This document shows positions 7,581-15,645 of a stretch of 17,723 nt of DNA, piece after piece. The notes beneath the pieces are model-generated. The model was not told where the DNA came from, made no database searches, and saw only the letters and a program-made list of their open reading frames with translations. Source of the stretch: Desulfobacula sp. GTDB taxonomy: Bacteria > Desulfobacterota > Desulfobacteria > Desulfobacterales > Desulfobacteraceae. Both the position numbers and the translations under genes were made by a program. Every line of letters starts with the position of its first letter. Positions within the stretch are counted from its first letter, which is position 1. The stretch is taken from contig NZ_JAIOSW010000013.1 in NCBI RefSeq assembly GCF_021107415.1, positions 1 through 17,723 on the forward strand. The letters run 5' to 3'.

Positions 7581-7748
7581 TCATTTTCTACTTTTCTTGA
7601 TAAAAAGCGTCTTCCTATCCTTTATATCGTCTGATTTGATTGTAATCGCAATCATCTCATCCCGCCCAAACTGATCCCTGAAGTTGTAATAATCAAGTAA
7701 GACAGGACCATCTTCTGAAGCGAAGCTCAAACCAGTCTCTGTAATTCT
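7581..7748 (-). pseudogene. Remnant of an RND/MMPL-type transporter gene
   Basis: A minus-strand frame of 55 codons between stops translates to a sequence ending at TGA (7581-7583) that includes LSFASEDGPVLLDYYNFRDQ, then FGRDEMIAITIKSDDI. This resembles the N-terminal periplasmic segment of RND-superfamily exporters, where a YxxFxxxFGxDE(M/F)I pattern follows the first membrane helix. There is no start codon, membrane helix or continuation, so it is a fragment, not a gene. The family assignment rests on motif memory only. Confidence 0.4.
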
Positions 7749-7779
7749 TCATGCAGGTTCTCCGGTTATCAGGTTCAGG

Positions 7780-7803
7780 GTTCCCACGCTGGGGCGTGGG
7801 AAC
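7780..7803. repeat. REP-like hairpin GTTCCCACGC/GCGTGGGAAC
   Basis: A perfect 10-bp inverted repeat, GTTCCCACGC (7780-7789) and GCGTGGGAAC (7794-7803), with a 4-base loop lies 42 bases beyond the stop of the Hcr-like gene. Closely similar palindromes are dispersed in many proteobacterial genomes. No T-tract follows on either strand, so I read it as a REP-like element that may also protect the mRNA 3' end rather than as an intrinsic terminator. Confidence 0.6.
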
Positions 7804-7844
7804 GAAAAAACAAAAATCCAGTTTATCCTGTCATAATTAGATGC

Positions 7845-8981
7845 CTAAACATCCAATGTACAGTCTGTAAGAGGCGTTGCCACACAGGTGAGGATATAGC
7901 CGTCGTCTTTTTCCTCCGGCTCAAGACCCTCTTCATCTTCCATATCCACATCCCCCTTAAGGAGACGGGCTTTACAAAGTCCGCAACTACCCGATCGGCA
8001 GCCATAATCCATGTCAATATCCTGCTCCTCGGCAATATCCAGCAAAGGCGTTTTTCCATCAGTGGAGACTTCCTTGCCCGAGCGGGCAAATTCCACTGTT
8101 AATGAAGCGGTTGATTCTTTTTCTTCCTGCAGTGTCGGGGCAGGGCTCGTCTCGGCTGTTCCTGCAACCGGGGCGGATTTTTCTTCTGTAGAGGTCCGTA
8201 TGCCGCTAAAACTTTCCGTATGAAGGTTGGATAGATTAAACGGCTGTCCCAAAATCGGTTCGGCCAGAATTTTTTTGGCGGCTTCCATAAAGCCGGGGGG
8301 GCCGCACATGTAGATATGACGCTCATGGATGTCAGGCGCAACCATCTCAAGCATTTCCCGGCTAATACGTCCGGTTAAACCGGTCCAGGCCATACCGGAC
8401 CCCCTGGTGCTGGTGATGATAACCGGTTCGAACATTTTATATCGGGAAGTAAGAAATTCAATTCCATTGCGAAAGATGATGTCGTCCGGCGTGCGAGCCG
8501 AGTTAAAAAAATGGATATCTACATTTGCAGACACATCGCACAACCATTGGGTCATCGACATAAGGGGTGTGACTCCACTTCCCGCCGCGATAAAAAGAAT
8601 TTTTGGCGGGATTTTACCCGGCATAAAGCAAAACTTTCCTTTCGGACCGGCAATTTCCATTTTGTCACCGATTTTCAGGTTATCCGGCAACCAGTTTGAA
8701 ACCAACCCCCCAGGCACACGCTTGACAGTGATCTCCAGCACAAACGGCCGTGAGGGCGTTGAGGAAATTGTATAGGAACGGCGCACTTTCCTGCCGTTTA
8801 TGTCAAGCACAAGGGTGCAGAACTGTCCTGGCCAGTAGACAAACCGGCACAAGGGATTTCCCTGAAGGCGGAAGGTATAAACATCATGCGTCTCCTGTAT
8901 TATATCAGTGACGTAGAGAGGGGTGTTCAGCCCCTGCCATATGGGAAGATCCTCTTTGGTATCGATTAAAGTTGTATCCAT
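7845..8981 (-). CDS. hcr: Hcr-like NADH oxidoreductase (FAD, 2Fe-2S)
   Basis: This 378-residue flavin reductase has three modules: an FAD-binding barrel (about 18-120) with the flavin motif RRSYTIS (67-73); an NAD(P)-binding domain (about 125-245) with GSGVTP (134-139) and CGPPGFM (226-232); and a C-terminal plant-type [2Fe-2S] ferredoxin (about 294-378) with C328, C333, C336 and C366. A linker rich in E, A, P, S and T (about 262-292) joins the last two. This is the layout of E. coli Hcr, which passes electrons from NADH to the hybrid cluster protein; here the linker makes it longer. It is the last gene of the minus-strand hcp cluster. GGGAGGAG (8993-9000) lies 11 bases before the ATG and overlaps the end of the 36-codon ORF. 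Cytoplasmic; partner inferred from context. Confidence 0.9.
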   Translation of the reverse strand: MDTTLIDTKEDLPIWQGLNTPLYVTDIIQETHDVYTFRLQGNPLCRFVYWPGQFCTLVLDINGRKVRRSYTISSTPSRPFVLEITVKRVPGGLVSNWLPDNLKIGDKMEIAGPKGKFCFMPGKIPPKILFIAAGSGVTPLMSMTQWLCDVSANVDIHFFNSARTPDDIIFRNGIEFLTSRYKMFEPVIITSTRGSGMAWTGLTGRISREMLEMVAPDIHERHIYMCGPPGFMEAAKKILAEPILGQPFNLSNLHTESFSGIRTSTEEKSAPVAGTAETSPAPTLQEEKESTASLTVEFARSGKEVSTDGKTPLLDIAEEQDIDMDYGCRSGSCGLCKARLLKGDVDMEDEEGLEPEEKDDGYILTCVATPLTDCTLDV

Positions 8982-8987
8982 ATGTGA

Positions 8988-9098
8988 TCAATCTCCTCCC
9001 TTCAGCTCGTTGGCGTAAAAACAGACGATGGGTAGTTCGCTGCCGGGAAAGTATTGTTCCCATGCTTCCATAAAGCGTTCCTTGATTTTGATACTCAT
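8988..9098 (-). CDS. 36-residue ORF resembling the N-terminus of DUF169 proteins
   Basis: A short frame reads MSIKIKERFMEAWEQYFPG then SELPIVCFYANELKGGD and stops at TGA. The WxxYFPGxELPIxxFY pattern strongly resembles the start of DUF169 proteins, which are normally about 200 residues or more, so this is either a truncated relic or a genuine small protein. AGGAAA lies about 7 bases before the ATG, and the stop is 6 bases before the hcr start, with the hcr ribosome-binding site inside its last codons. That spacing suggests it is translated and coupled to hcr. The match to DUF169 is from memory of the motif. Confidence 0.5.
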   Translation of the reverse strand: MSIKIKERFMEAWEQYFPGSELPIVCFYANELKGGD

Positions 9099-9123
9099 AA
9101 TAGTTTCCTGTAAACAATGAATT

Positions 9124-9146
9124 TTGTATGTTTTGCCTCCATACAA
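9124..9146 (-). promoter_or_regulatory. 7-bp dyad upstream of the small ORF and hcr
   Basis: TTGTATG (9124-9130) and CATACAA (9140-9146) form a perfect inverted repeat around a 9-base centre. It sits between the large hairpin (9161-9200) and the small ORF start. It could be a second stem in the leader or an operator; there is no evidence to decide. Confidence 0.3.
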
Positions 9147-9160
9147 TTATATTTATCTAT

Positions 9161-9200
9161 TATAGGTGGTATATGGAAAAATTTCCACATACCACCTATA
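9161..9200 (-). promoter_or_regulatory. Long hairpin between hcp and the hcr transcript region
   Basis: TATAGGTGGTATATGGAAA (9161-9179) and TTTCCACATACCACCTATA (9182-9200) are inverted repeats of 19 bases with one mismatch and a 2-base gap. It lies 29 bases after the hcp stop. No T-tract follows on the minus strand, so it does not look like a standard intrinsic terminator. It may stabilise the hcp end of the mRNA or reduce expression of the distal genes. Confidence 0.55.
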
Positions 9201-9229
9201 CACGCTGTAAAATTTTTCACATAATTGTA

Positions 9230-10891
9230 CTATTTTCCGGCCATCATCGCCTCGATATCCTCCGCAACCGAACCGATTGGTTTGATATCAAAATTTTCCA
9301 CCAGGACATTGAGGACGGTTGGGGATACAAACGCCGGAAGGGTCGGCCCGAGGCGGATTCTCTTGACACCCAGGTAAAGCAGCGCAAGAAGGACCGCGAC
9401 CGCTTTCTGTTCATACCAGGCGATATCATAGGAGATGGGGAGATCATTGATGTTATCCAGCTCAAAGACCTCTTTCAGCTTTAATGCGATAACGGCAAGG
9501 GAATAGCAATCGTTGCATTGACCCGCATCAAGGACCCTCGGTATACCGCCGATATCACCGAGATCGAGTTTATTGTAACGGTATTTTGCACATCCGGCCG
9601 TTAGAATGATGGTGTCTTTCGGCAGATTTTCCGCCACTTCCGTATAGTAACTGCGGCCTTTCTGGCGGCCGTCGCAGCCGGCCATGACAATGAAACGTTT
9701 TATGGCACCGGATTTCACTGCATCCACGACCTTGTCTGCCAGGGCCAGGACCTGGTTGTGGGCAAAACCGCCCATAATGGTGCCGGTCTCGATTCCTTCG
9801 GGCGGAGCACAGGTTTTGGCTTTTTCAATCAGGGCTGAAAAATCCTTAGCACCGTTTTCGGGACGGTCAGCGATGTGTACGGAATTTTCATAACCAACCA
9901 CGCCGGTGGTAAAGAGCCGGTCCAGGTAGGTATTGCTTTTTTTCAGGGGAACCAGGCAATTGGTGGTGAGCAAAATCGGGCCGTTAAAGGATTCAAATTC
10001 CTTGTTCTGGTGCCACCAGGAGCCGCCGTAGTTGCCTATAAAATGATCGTATTTTTTAAAGGCCGGGTAGCAGTTGGCTGGCAGCATCTCGCCGTGGGTG
10101 TAGACATCCACGCCTGTGCCGTCGGTCTGCTTGAGCAGTTCTTCCATGTCCTTTAAATCATGGCCGGTGATCAGGATCCCCGGGTTCTTGCCCACGCCGA
10201 TGTTTACTTCGGTGATTTCCGGGTTGCCGTAGGCCGTGGTATTGGCCTGGTCCAGAAGGGCCATGGTGTTGACCGAGGTTTCTCCTGCTTTCATGACCAT
10301 GGCAATCATCTCATCCACACTCAGGTCTTTGGTGGTGGAGGCCAGGGCTTCCATGATAAAGTCGTTGATGTCATCCTTCTGGCATCCCAGGACAGCGGCG
10401 TGGTCGGCATAGGCAGCAACCCCTTTCAGGCCGATGATCAGCAGTTCACGCAAGGATCGTACATCTTCGTTTTTTGTGGCCAGCACACCCACCGTCTTGG
10501 CTTTTTCGGCAAAATCGGATGAATCGCCAGTCCAGGTAGCGGATTCGGGCAGTGCTTCATCAAAATCTTTACCATTTTTCTCCTTGTAGGCCGCCATAAA
10601 TTTTGACTGGACCTGGTCCCGCCGCTGGAGGCCTTGGGTGACCATGTCGGTAAACCGGGCATCATCCCAATTGGCGTTGGTAATGGTGGCAAACAGGCCC
10701 TGAGCAATGAAATCATCATTTGAACGATCGGCTGATCCCAGTTCCTTGAGCTTCTCACCGTATACTGAGATTCCCCTGAGTACGAAAATCAACAAGTCCT
10801 GAAGGTTGGCGGTTTCTTCGGGCTTACCGCAAACACCTTTTACTGTGCAGCCAGTGTTCTTGGCTGTTTCCTGACATTGAAAACAAAACAT
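9230..10891 (-). CDS. hcp: Hybrid cluster protein (Hcp)
   Basis: This 553-residue protein is a class I hybrid cluster (prismane) protein, the same length as the Desulfovibrio vulgaris one. The N-terminal cysteines C3, C6, C15 and C21 bind the [4Fe-4S] cluster. The hybrid 4Fe-2S-2O cluster ligands fall exactly on the Desulfovibrio numbering: H244 (TGHD), E268 (HGE), C312 (NCLVP), C406 (AGCDGR, the persulfide cysteine), C434 (AGCAKYRYN), C459 (GQCNDCYS) and E494 (YEQK). Hcp is described as a hydroxylamine reductase and, more recently, as a high-affinity NO reductase and S-nitrosylase in anaerobes. The gene lies 67 bases after fprA, with AAGGAG in a good position before its ATG. It is cytoplasmic; electrons probably come from the Hcr-like protein. 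All key residues are present. Confidence 0.97.
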   Translation of the reverse strand: MFCFQCQETAKNTGCTVKGVCGKPEETANLQDLLIFVLRGISVYGEKLKELGSADRSNDDFIAQGLFATITNANWDDARFTDMVTQGLQRRDQVQSKFMAAYKEKNGKDFDEALPESATWTGDSSDFAEKAKTVGVLATKNEDVRSLRELLIIGLKGVAAYADHAAVLGCQKDDINDFIMEALASTTKDLSVDEMIAMVMKAGETSVNTMALLDQANTTAYGNPEITEVNIGVGKNPGILITGHDLKDMEELLKQTDGTGVDVYTHGEMLPANCYPAFKKYDHFIGNYGGSWWHQNKEFESFNGPILLTTNCLVPLKKSNTYLDRLFTTGVVGYENSVHIADRPENGAKDFSALIEKAKTCAPPEGIETGTIMGGFAHNQVLALADKVVDAVKSGAIKRFIVMAGCDGRQKGRSYYTEVAENLPKDTIILTAGCAKYRYNKLDLGDIGGIPRVLDAGQCNDCYSLAVIALKLKEVFELDNINDLPISYDIAWYEQKAVAVLLALLYLGVKRIRLGPTLPAFVSPTVLNVLVENFDIKPIGSVAEDIEAMMAGK

Positions 10892-10958
10892 GATACTTCT
10901 CCTTTTTTTAATTTATATGAAAGTCTTTACAGACCCAATGGGGATGTTACGCTTGTTG

Positions 10959-12137
10959 TTATTTATAACCGTCTTTTTTATGCTTTTCTGCAATCAGGGC
11001 CGCCAGATCATTCAACGATTGAAATACAGTATCCGTTGGCACGCCTTTACACAGGACAGGGTCAAGGACCTCTACCTTGAGATTTGGAATCATTCCTGCA
11101 AGGGATTCCACGATTTTGCCGCCCCATCCAAAGGAGCCGATAATGGAAAGAAATTTTGTATTGGGCCGCAGGGCATTTGCCAAAAACGCAGCATAGGCTG
11201 CATATGGATGGGGCCCTGTCAGGACTGTGGGTGTGGCAACAACGATTGTTGCCGCATCAACCAACGCCATGGCCAATTTTCCAATATCGGTTACAGCCAG
11301 GTTAAACGGTTCAACCTGGACCCCCTTAGCCACCAGGGCGGCGATGAAATGATCGACCATCTGCTGTGTACTTCCATGCATGGATATATGGGGCAAAACA
11401 ACCTTATTTACAGGTGCTCCCAATGTCCATTCTCGATAGGCATCAATGATAAACTCCGGGCGTGGAAATAGTTGCCCATGGCCGGGCGCGATCATATCTA
11501 TTTCATAAGATGCAAGTTTATCCAGATTCTTTTTGATTATGCTTCTGAACGGCATCATAATTTCAGCGAAATAGCGCTTGGCCGCTTCATAAACACGCCC
11601 TTCATCAATAACGAAAAGATCAGCAGTGGCAATATGGGAACCGAAAAAATCACAGCTGAACAGGATCTTGTCTTCTTCCAGATAGGTGACCATGGTTTCA
11701 GGCCAGTGCACCCAGGGTGTGTAAATAAACTTCAACGTTTTATCACCTAAGGAAAGGGTCTCCCCATCTGCAACGGTTATAAAACATTCCTCTGGTATTT
11801 TTAAAAGATCGATCAGCATTCCCTTGGCTTTGGGGGTGGAAATGAGCTTTGCCTCCGGGTATTTTTCAAGAACCTGCAGGATGGTCCCTGAATGGTCTTG
11901 TTCAGCATGATGGGATACGATATAATCGATTTTCGGGATGCCCGCAAGCTGGGCCATGAATTCTTTGGCCATGGGGGGATCAACTGTGTCCAGCAGAACG
12001 GTCTTCTCGCTTCCTTTGATGAGATAGGCATTGTAGCTGGTCCCGTCTGGAAGGGGGATGAGTGAGTCAAATAATCGACTGTCCCAATCCACTGATCCCA
12101 TCCAGTAAATATTTTCTTTAATTTTTCGTGCCTTCAT
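10959..12137 (-). CDS. fprA: A-type flavoprotein FprA (NO/O2 reductase, diiron and FMN)
   Basis: This 392-residue flavodiiron protein has an N-terminal metallo-beta-lactamase-like domain (about 1-245) carrying the diiron ligands H77, E79, D81 (HAEQDH), H144 (WVHWPET), D163 (CDFFGSH) and H220 (PGHG), and a C-terminal flavodoxin-like FMN domain (about 246-392) with HGSTQQM (254-260) and TGPHPYA (307-313). It reduces NO to N2O and/or O2 to water, usually with electrons from rubredoxin; no rubredoxin gene lies next to it. It belongs to the same group as Roo of Desulfovibrio gigas. The clear GGAGG 9 or so bases before the ATG at 12137 supports the start. It sits between the CPGC redox protein and hcp, as part of a nitrosative-stress operon. 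Confidence 0.95.
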   Translation of the reverse strand: MKARKIKENIYWMGSVDWDSRLFDSLIPLPDGTSYNAYLIKGSEKTVLLDTVDPPMAKEFMAQLAGIPKIDYIVSHHAEQDHSGTILQVLEKYPEAKLISTPKAKGMLIDLLKIPEECFITVADGETLSLGDKTLKFIYTPWVHWPETMVTYLEEDKILFSCDFFGSHIATADLFVIDEGRVYEAAKRYFAEIMMPFRSIIKKNLDKLASYEIDMIAPGHGQLFPRPEFIIDAYREWTLGAPVNKVVLPHISMHGSTQQMVDHFIAALVAKGVQVEPFNLAVTDIGKLAMALVDAATIVVATPTVLTGPHPYAAYAAFLANALRPNTKFLSIIGSFGWGGKIVESLAGMIPNLKVEVLDPVLCKGVPTDTVFQSLNDLAALIAEKHKKDGYK

Positions 12138-12181
12138 GTCTAACCTCCTTTGTGTTGGTGTTATTCAATACACTGATTTTA

Positions 12182-12445
12182 TTAAATTCTGCCATTTTGA
12201 TTTTTTGGAACATCTCTCTGATCATCATTTTGAATTATTTTATGAATATGCTGAATCAATGCATCCAGATCATACCCATATTCCTTTGCAGTATCTTCCA
12301 ATGTATGGAAGGCTTCCGCCGGGCACCCGGGACACAATAAGCCAAGGTCCATAAACACTTTAAGAAGTTGTGGATACTGGTCCAGAAGCTCTTTGATTGT
12401 ATGATTCTGTAATACATATGGATTCAAAATTATTTTCCTTTTCAT
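12182..12445 (-). CDS. Hybrid-cluster-associated redox disulfide protein (DUF1858-like)
   Basis: This small protein of 87 residues contains a DUF1858/ScdA-N-like domain: TIKELLDQYPQLLKVFMDLG, then the redox motif CPGC, then AEAFHTLEDTAKEYGYDLDALI. The family with this CxxC is known as the hybrid cluster-associated redox disulfide domain because its genes accompany hcp, as here. It may assist electron transfer to, or repair of, the hybrid cluster or the flavodiiron centre (inference). The ATG at 12445 is chosen; a longer frame starts at a TTG (12490) with no ribosome-binding site. The gene lies 44 bases before fprA, and the tail (QNDDQRDVPKNQNGRI) is hydrophilic and probably disordered. Confidence 0.85.
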   Translation of the reverse strand: MKRKIILNPYVLQNHTIKELLDQYPQLLKVFMDLGLLCPGCPAEAFHTLEDTAKEYGYDLDALIQHIHKIIQNDDQRDVPKNQNGRI

Positions 12446-12545
12446 TGCTAGTTTTGCAGATGGGAACCATTCAGCCGACAAGTTCACCAAATCAGGGTTG
12501 TTGATGTCATTGGAAGCAAGAATAGACGTTTTTTTTATCGGTGTC

Positions 12546-12561
12546 TTTGCGCTGGAGCAAA
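12546..12561. promoter_or_regulatory. Candidate operator dyad upstream of the hcp operon
   Basis: TTTGC, 6 bases, GCAAA forms a perfect dyad with the spacing typical of Crp/Fnr-family operators. It lies between the end of the regulator gene and the first gene of the operon it probably controls. The arms do not match the classical TTGAT or TGTGA half-sites, so its role is a guess. Confidence 0.3.
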
Positions 12562-12631
12562 CAAGAATTTTTTTTATTATGAGATTAAAGAAATGAAAAA
12601 ATCAATATGTCAGAATCTAACAAGGGATGGT

Positions 12632-13330
12632 TCATCCATTTTCAGCAAATTGGACCAGAGCATGGGGATTGGTGATGACGATCTGCTCACGGCCAGATTT
12701 GATCCAGTCCTTTTTTTCCCAGGCGCTAAGTGTGCGGCTTACTGTATATAAAGTGGTTCCTGAATAGTCAGCAATGTTCTGGCGGCTAAGGGGGATGTCT
12801 ATCTGAATCCCGGATCGTGTCTTCGAACCTGCCTGCCGCATGATCCGAAGTAAGGAGCGAGCGATACGTTGATCCACATGTTCAGTACAGACCTCAAGGT
12901 AGCGGTTCTGCAAATCATCGATACGTTCTAAAATGATGTTCAACAGGTTGATCGCGATATCTGGATATTGGTGCATTATTTGTATCATAGCTGGTTTATC
13001 CCAGACTGTGACATCAGTCTCTTCTACGGATTCAGCTGTGGCTGGATAGTTCCAATTTTTGAGGACAGCGACAGCGGCGGTCAATTCACCGGCCCCGATA
13101 TAGCGTAAAATTATCTCCTTTCCCTGTTCGTTAAGTTTTGTCAATTTTAACCGTCCTTGATTAACAAGGATAAAATTTATAGCCACATCACCTTGATGAA
13201 AAAGGATACTTTTGGGTTGTAAGGTTATATTACGGCCTTTTTTTAACAAATCTGCAAACTGTTGGCTTGTAAGGTCTTTGAAAATATCTGATTTATGTAT
13301 GCTTTCAAATATATTTGGAAAAGTATTCAT
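12632..13330 (-). CDS. hcpR: Crp/Fnr family regulator, HcpR-like
   Basis: This 232-residue regulator has a cyclic-nucleotide-binding-like sensor domain (about 15-110), a long dimer helix (about 113-148) and a C-terminal Crp-type winged helix-turn-helix (about 153-225). The motif PLSRQNIADYSGTTLYTVSRTL is split here as PLSRQNIADYSG (180-191) and the recognition helix TTLYTVSRTL (192-201). It has a single cysteine (C148), so it cannot carry the Fnr iron-sulfur cluster. Members beside hcp in sulfate reducers are known as HcpR and respond to NO or nitrite, probably through haem. Its gene is directly upstream of the hcp operon in the same direction. GGGAG lies about 12 bases before the ATG. The HcpR name rests on context plus family, since Crp/Fnr subfamilies are hard to tell apart by eye. 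Confidence 0.85.
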   Translation of the reverse strand: MNTFPNIFESIHKSDIFKDLTSQQFADLLKKGRNITLQPKSILFHQGDVAINFILVNQGRLKLTKLNEQGKEIILRYIGAGELTAAVAVLKNWNYPATAESVEETDVTVWDKPAMIQIMHQYPDIAINLLNIILERIDDLQNRYLEVCTEHVDQRIARSLLRIMRQAGSKTRSGIQIDIPLSRQNIADYSGTTLYTVSRTLSAWEKKDWIKSGREQIVITNPHALVQFAENG

Positions 13331-13812
13331 TCGTTATCTATACTCCCTCAACGTCATTACTAATTTAAATAACCAATCAAATTTACGATATATCAAAAGA
13401 CATTATTAAGCAAAGGTATCACATTTTAACCTGATTTATTCCTGAGTATATATGGTATTTATGTAGCCAGTATTTTTCTGTTGCGAGTTTACCCCGCCTT
13501 ATCCCGCAGACCCCGCCCCTTTTTTTTAAACAATACCCCGCCAACCTTTCGCATAGGCCGATCTCTTTGTATTCAATCCTGTCTCGCTTTTTTTCATATT
13601 AAGGATGATCTTGACAAATAGGCCATTTTTTTTTAATTAGTGATGAAGTTGATGCTATAAATTGGGTATTTCTTTGTAAATATTTCTCAGCGCTCATATT
13701 ATAGTTCAATAGATGACCAATCAATTGGGAGGTCAAGTTAGATTTGTTTTGCATCGCATCGAAACTATTTTGCCTACAATCCAACCATTAATGTAATGTA
13801 GAGGAGTCCATT
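13331..13812. other. Divergent intergenic region between hcpR and the 599-residue secreted protein
   Basis: No gene is visible in these 482 bases. They hold the leader of hcpR on the minus strand, a GC island with three copies of ACCCCGCC (13491, 13510 and 13535), a long T-tract, and a candidate promoter at 13674-13702 for the rightward gene. Confidence 0.5.
13674..13702 (+). promoter_or_regulatory. Candidate promoter of the 599-residue secreted protein gene
   Basis: TTGTAA (13674-13679), a 17-base spacer and TATTAT (13697-13702) give 4-of-6 and 5-of-6 matches to sigma-70 boxes, about 110 bases before the ATG. In AT-rich DNA such matches arise by chance. Confidence 0.3.
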
Positions 13813-15612
13813 ATGAAGCCTTGGAGACAAACAAACAAACTTAAATTTTTCATGGTTTTTACACTGGCAGCAGCCTTTTTTTTTGGTGGCACAATTGTAC
13901 AAACCCAGGCAGACCAAGATACTATAAAACAGATCGAACGAAAAATTTCAAAAATTAAACGGGACATCGTTACATCACCGAACCGGGCGGAAAAAGACTG
14001 GCTTCAGACCAATTACGAACTGACAAAACTTGAACAGACCTCTCCTGGTGATGGCAAATTGGCCGCGCTTCGAAAAAAATTAGATCAGCTGGGTCAAAAA
14101 TTGGAAAAGCGATTGAAAAGGCCAATAGGCGGGAGTGCGCCAGCCGCTCCCCAAAAAAAAGTTGTGTCCAAAGAATCGGGCTCGTCCGGCCTGCCCAGCT
14201 CAGTCGTATCAGGGTTGAAAAGGGTGAATTCTTCACTGGATGAAGTAGAAAAGGCGTTGGGGAAAAATCGATTGCAGACAGCAAAGACAAAGCTGAAAAC
14301 TGCTCAAAAGGCAATGGATGAAGTCAAGAGCCGATACGGCAAAAAGATTCCAGCCGGAAACCCGGAAATGAAAACAGCCGAGGATCGCCTGGCAGCGGTT
14401 AGCCAACAGGTGGAACAGGCAAAATCATCTGCGGATGCAGCCTCAGCTGCCAAGGGGGCTCAGGAAGAACACAAAAAAACCCAGTCCAAGGAATGGATCG
14501 ACAAATTTTCAGAATTCCAGGACCCTAAGAGCAGTTCATATCTTCTTATAGGTTCGTCATTCAACAATGCCTCCGAAGACGTACAGAAAAGATGCCGCCA
14601 GGCCTATGACAGGGCCAACAAGCTCATGGCAGAATATAAAAACACGGAATTTCTATACGGCAAGACCCAGGAACTCAAGTTCATGGAGCCGGGTCTTATG
14701 GATAAACTCAAATATTACAATCAAGGAGAGTCGAAGGCTGAACAGGCAACGGCCTGCGATCCATGGGTTGAGAAGCTTCGTCAATATGCGGACGTGGGTG
14801 CCGGCAATAAGAAATACCTGGTTGTAGGAGTCACGGTTTCCGAAGACCAGATCAAGGAACGGGAGGCACTTTTTCAGGAAGCTAAAGGGGTATGGACTGA
14901 ATATCAAAAAATAGAATTCCCATTAGGTAAAACGCCCAGACTCCTTGGGCTTGAGAAGGAGATGCAGGATAAATTATCCAGGATGCCCGAGGAGTTAAGA
15001 AAGAGCCGTGCTTTGGTGGCAGGAGATCTGGAAGGAGAATTTGACCGTATTTTAGCTTACCTGAATAAAGACAATGGATGGAAGAGTGACAAGTCTAAAA
15101 AGCCGAACCTTGCAATGGAACGGGATATCAAATCCTTGGACCAGGCCTTGCAACGGTTTGCAGGCACGGTTGATTCTGATGATTCTAAACTAGCGACCCT
15201 CAGAAAAAAACTAAGCTTAATCAAGGAAACCGATAAAAAAAACAGGGCTGTCGGGGCGGAACGCACCTTTATGGAACCTGACCGGTATCAGGGTAAAGAG
15301 GCTTCTGACTTAAAAGCGAAGATTAAAGATATTGTCATAAAAAAATCTTCCAAAGTTCTTCGTGTCACGCTGGGTGCTGTTGACTGGAAAGAAGAAAGGG
15401 TACTGGAGTGGACCGATACAACCAAATCAGTTGTAAGATATCGGATCACCAGATCTATGGCTGCCCAGGCAGCAGCAAAGTCAAAAGACGGCAAGGTCTA
15501 TCTTCATGGGGTGCATTTGGCAAAGGACCGGCAAAGCGATGGTACCTTCGGGGCGTTGTACGGACATATCATGTGGTCGGACTGGATGGTTGAGAAAAAT
15601 CTCAATCAGTAG
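13813..15612 (+). CDS. Secreted coiled-coil protein with internal duplication, function unknown
   Basis: This 599-residue protein starts with a signal peptide (hydrophobic core about 12-28, likely cleavage after TQA at 33). Residues 34-105 and 128-225 are charged, alanine and lysine rich, and probably helical coiled coils, separated by a P/A/S-rich linker (about 106-127). Two related blocks follow, about 227-304 and 318-395: each begins W(I/V)(D/E)K and has a Y-L-(L/V)-(I/V)-G strand, a helix with EY, then EF(L/P)(Y/L)GKT and a lysine-rich helix ending in DKL. A C-terminal domain (about 480-599) contains a tryptophan-rich end (IMWSDWMVEKN). DGKLAALRKKL (80-90) and DSKLATLRKKL (457-467) also repeat. 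GAGGAG is 6 bases before the ATG. I do not recognise the family; a periplasmic or cell-surface role is inferred. Confidence 0.8.
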   Translation: MKPWRQTNKLKFFMVFTLAAAFFFGGTIVQTQADQDTIKQIERKISKIKRDIVTSPNRAEKDWLQTNYELTKLEQTSPGDGKLAALRKKLDQLGQKLEKRLKRPIGGSAPAAPQKKVVSKESGSSGLPSSVVSGLKRVNSSLDEVEKALGKNRLQTAKTKLKTAQKAMDEVKSRYGKKIPAGNPEMKTAEDRLAAVSQQVEQAKSSADAASAAKGAQEEHKKTQSKEWIDKFSEFQDPKSSSYLLIGSSFNNASEDVQKRCRQAYDRANKLMAEYKNTEFLYGKTQELKFMEPGLMDKLKYYNQGESKAEQATACDPWVEKLRQYADVGAGNKKYLVVGVTVSEDQIKEREALFQEAKGVWTEYQKIEFPLGKTPRLLGLEKEMQDKLSRMPEELRKSRALVAGDLEGEFDRILAYLNKDNGWKSDKSKKPNLAMERDIKSLDQALQRFAGTVDSDDSKLATLRKKLSLIKETDKKNRAVGAERTFMEPDRYQGKEASDLKAKIKDIVIKKSSKVLRVTLGAVDWKEERVLEWTDTTKSVVRYRITRSMAAQAAAKSKDGKVYLHGVHLAKDRQSDGTFGALYGHIMWSDWMVEKNLNQ

Positions 15613-15645
15613 AGCCTTTTGCAGAAAAACCAATACATTATCTTT

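Noticed and set aside
7845..12490. Possible in-frame UGA selenocysteine codons, given the nearby selC
   Set aside because: All genes here are full length for their families without read-through, and no gene end shows a conserved continuation.
13491..13542. Three copies of ACCCCGCC
   Set aside because: Short, irregularly spaced and embedded in a small GC island; not enough for an operator or repeat array call.
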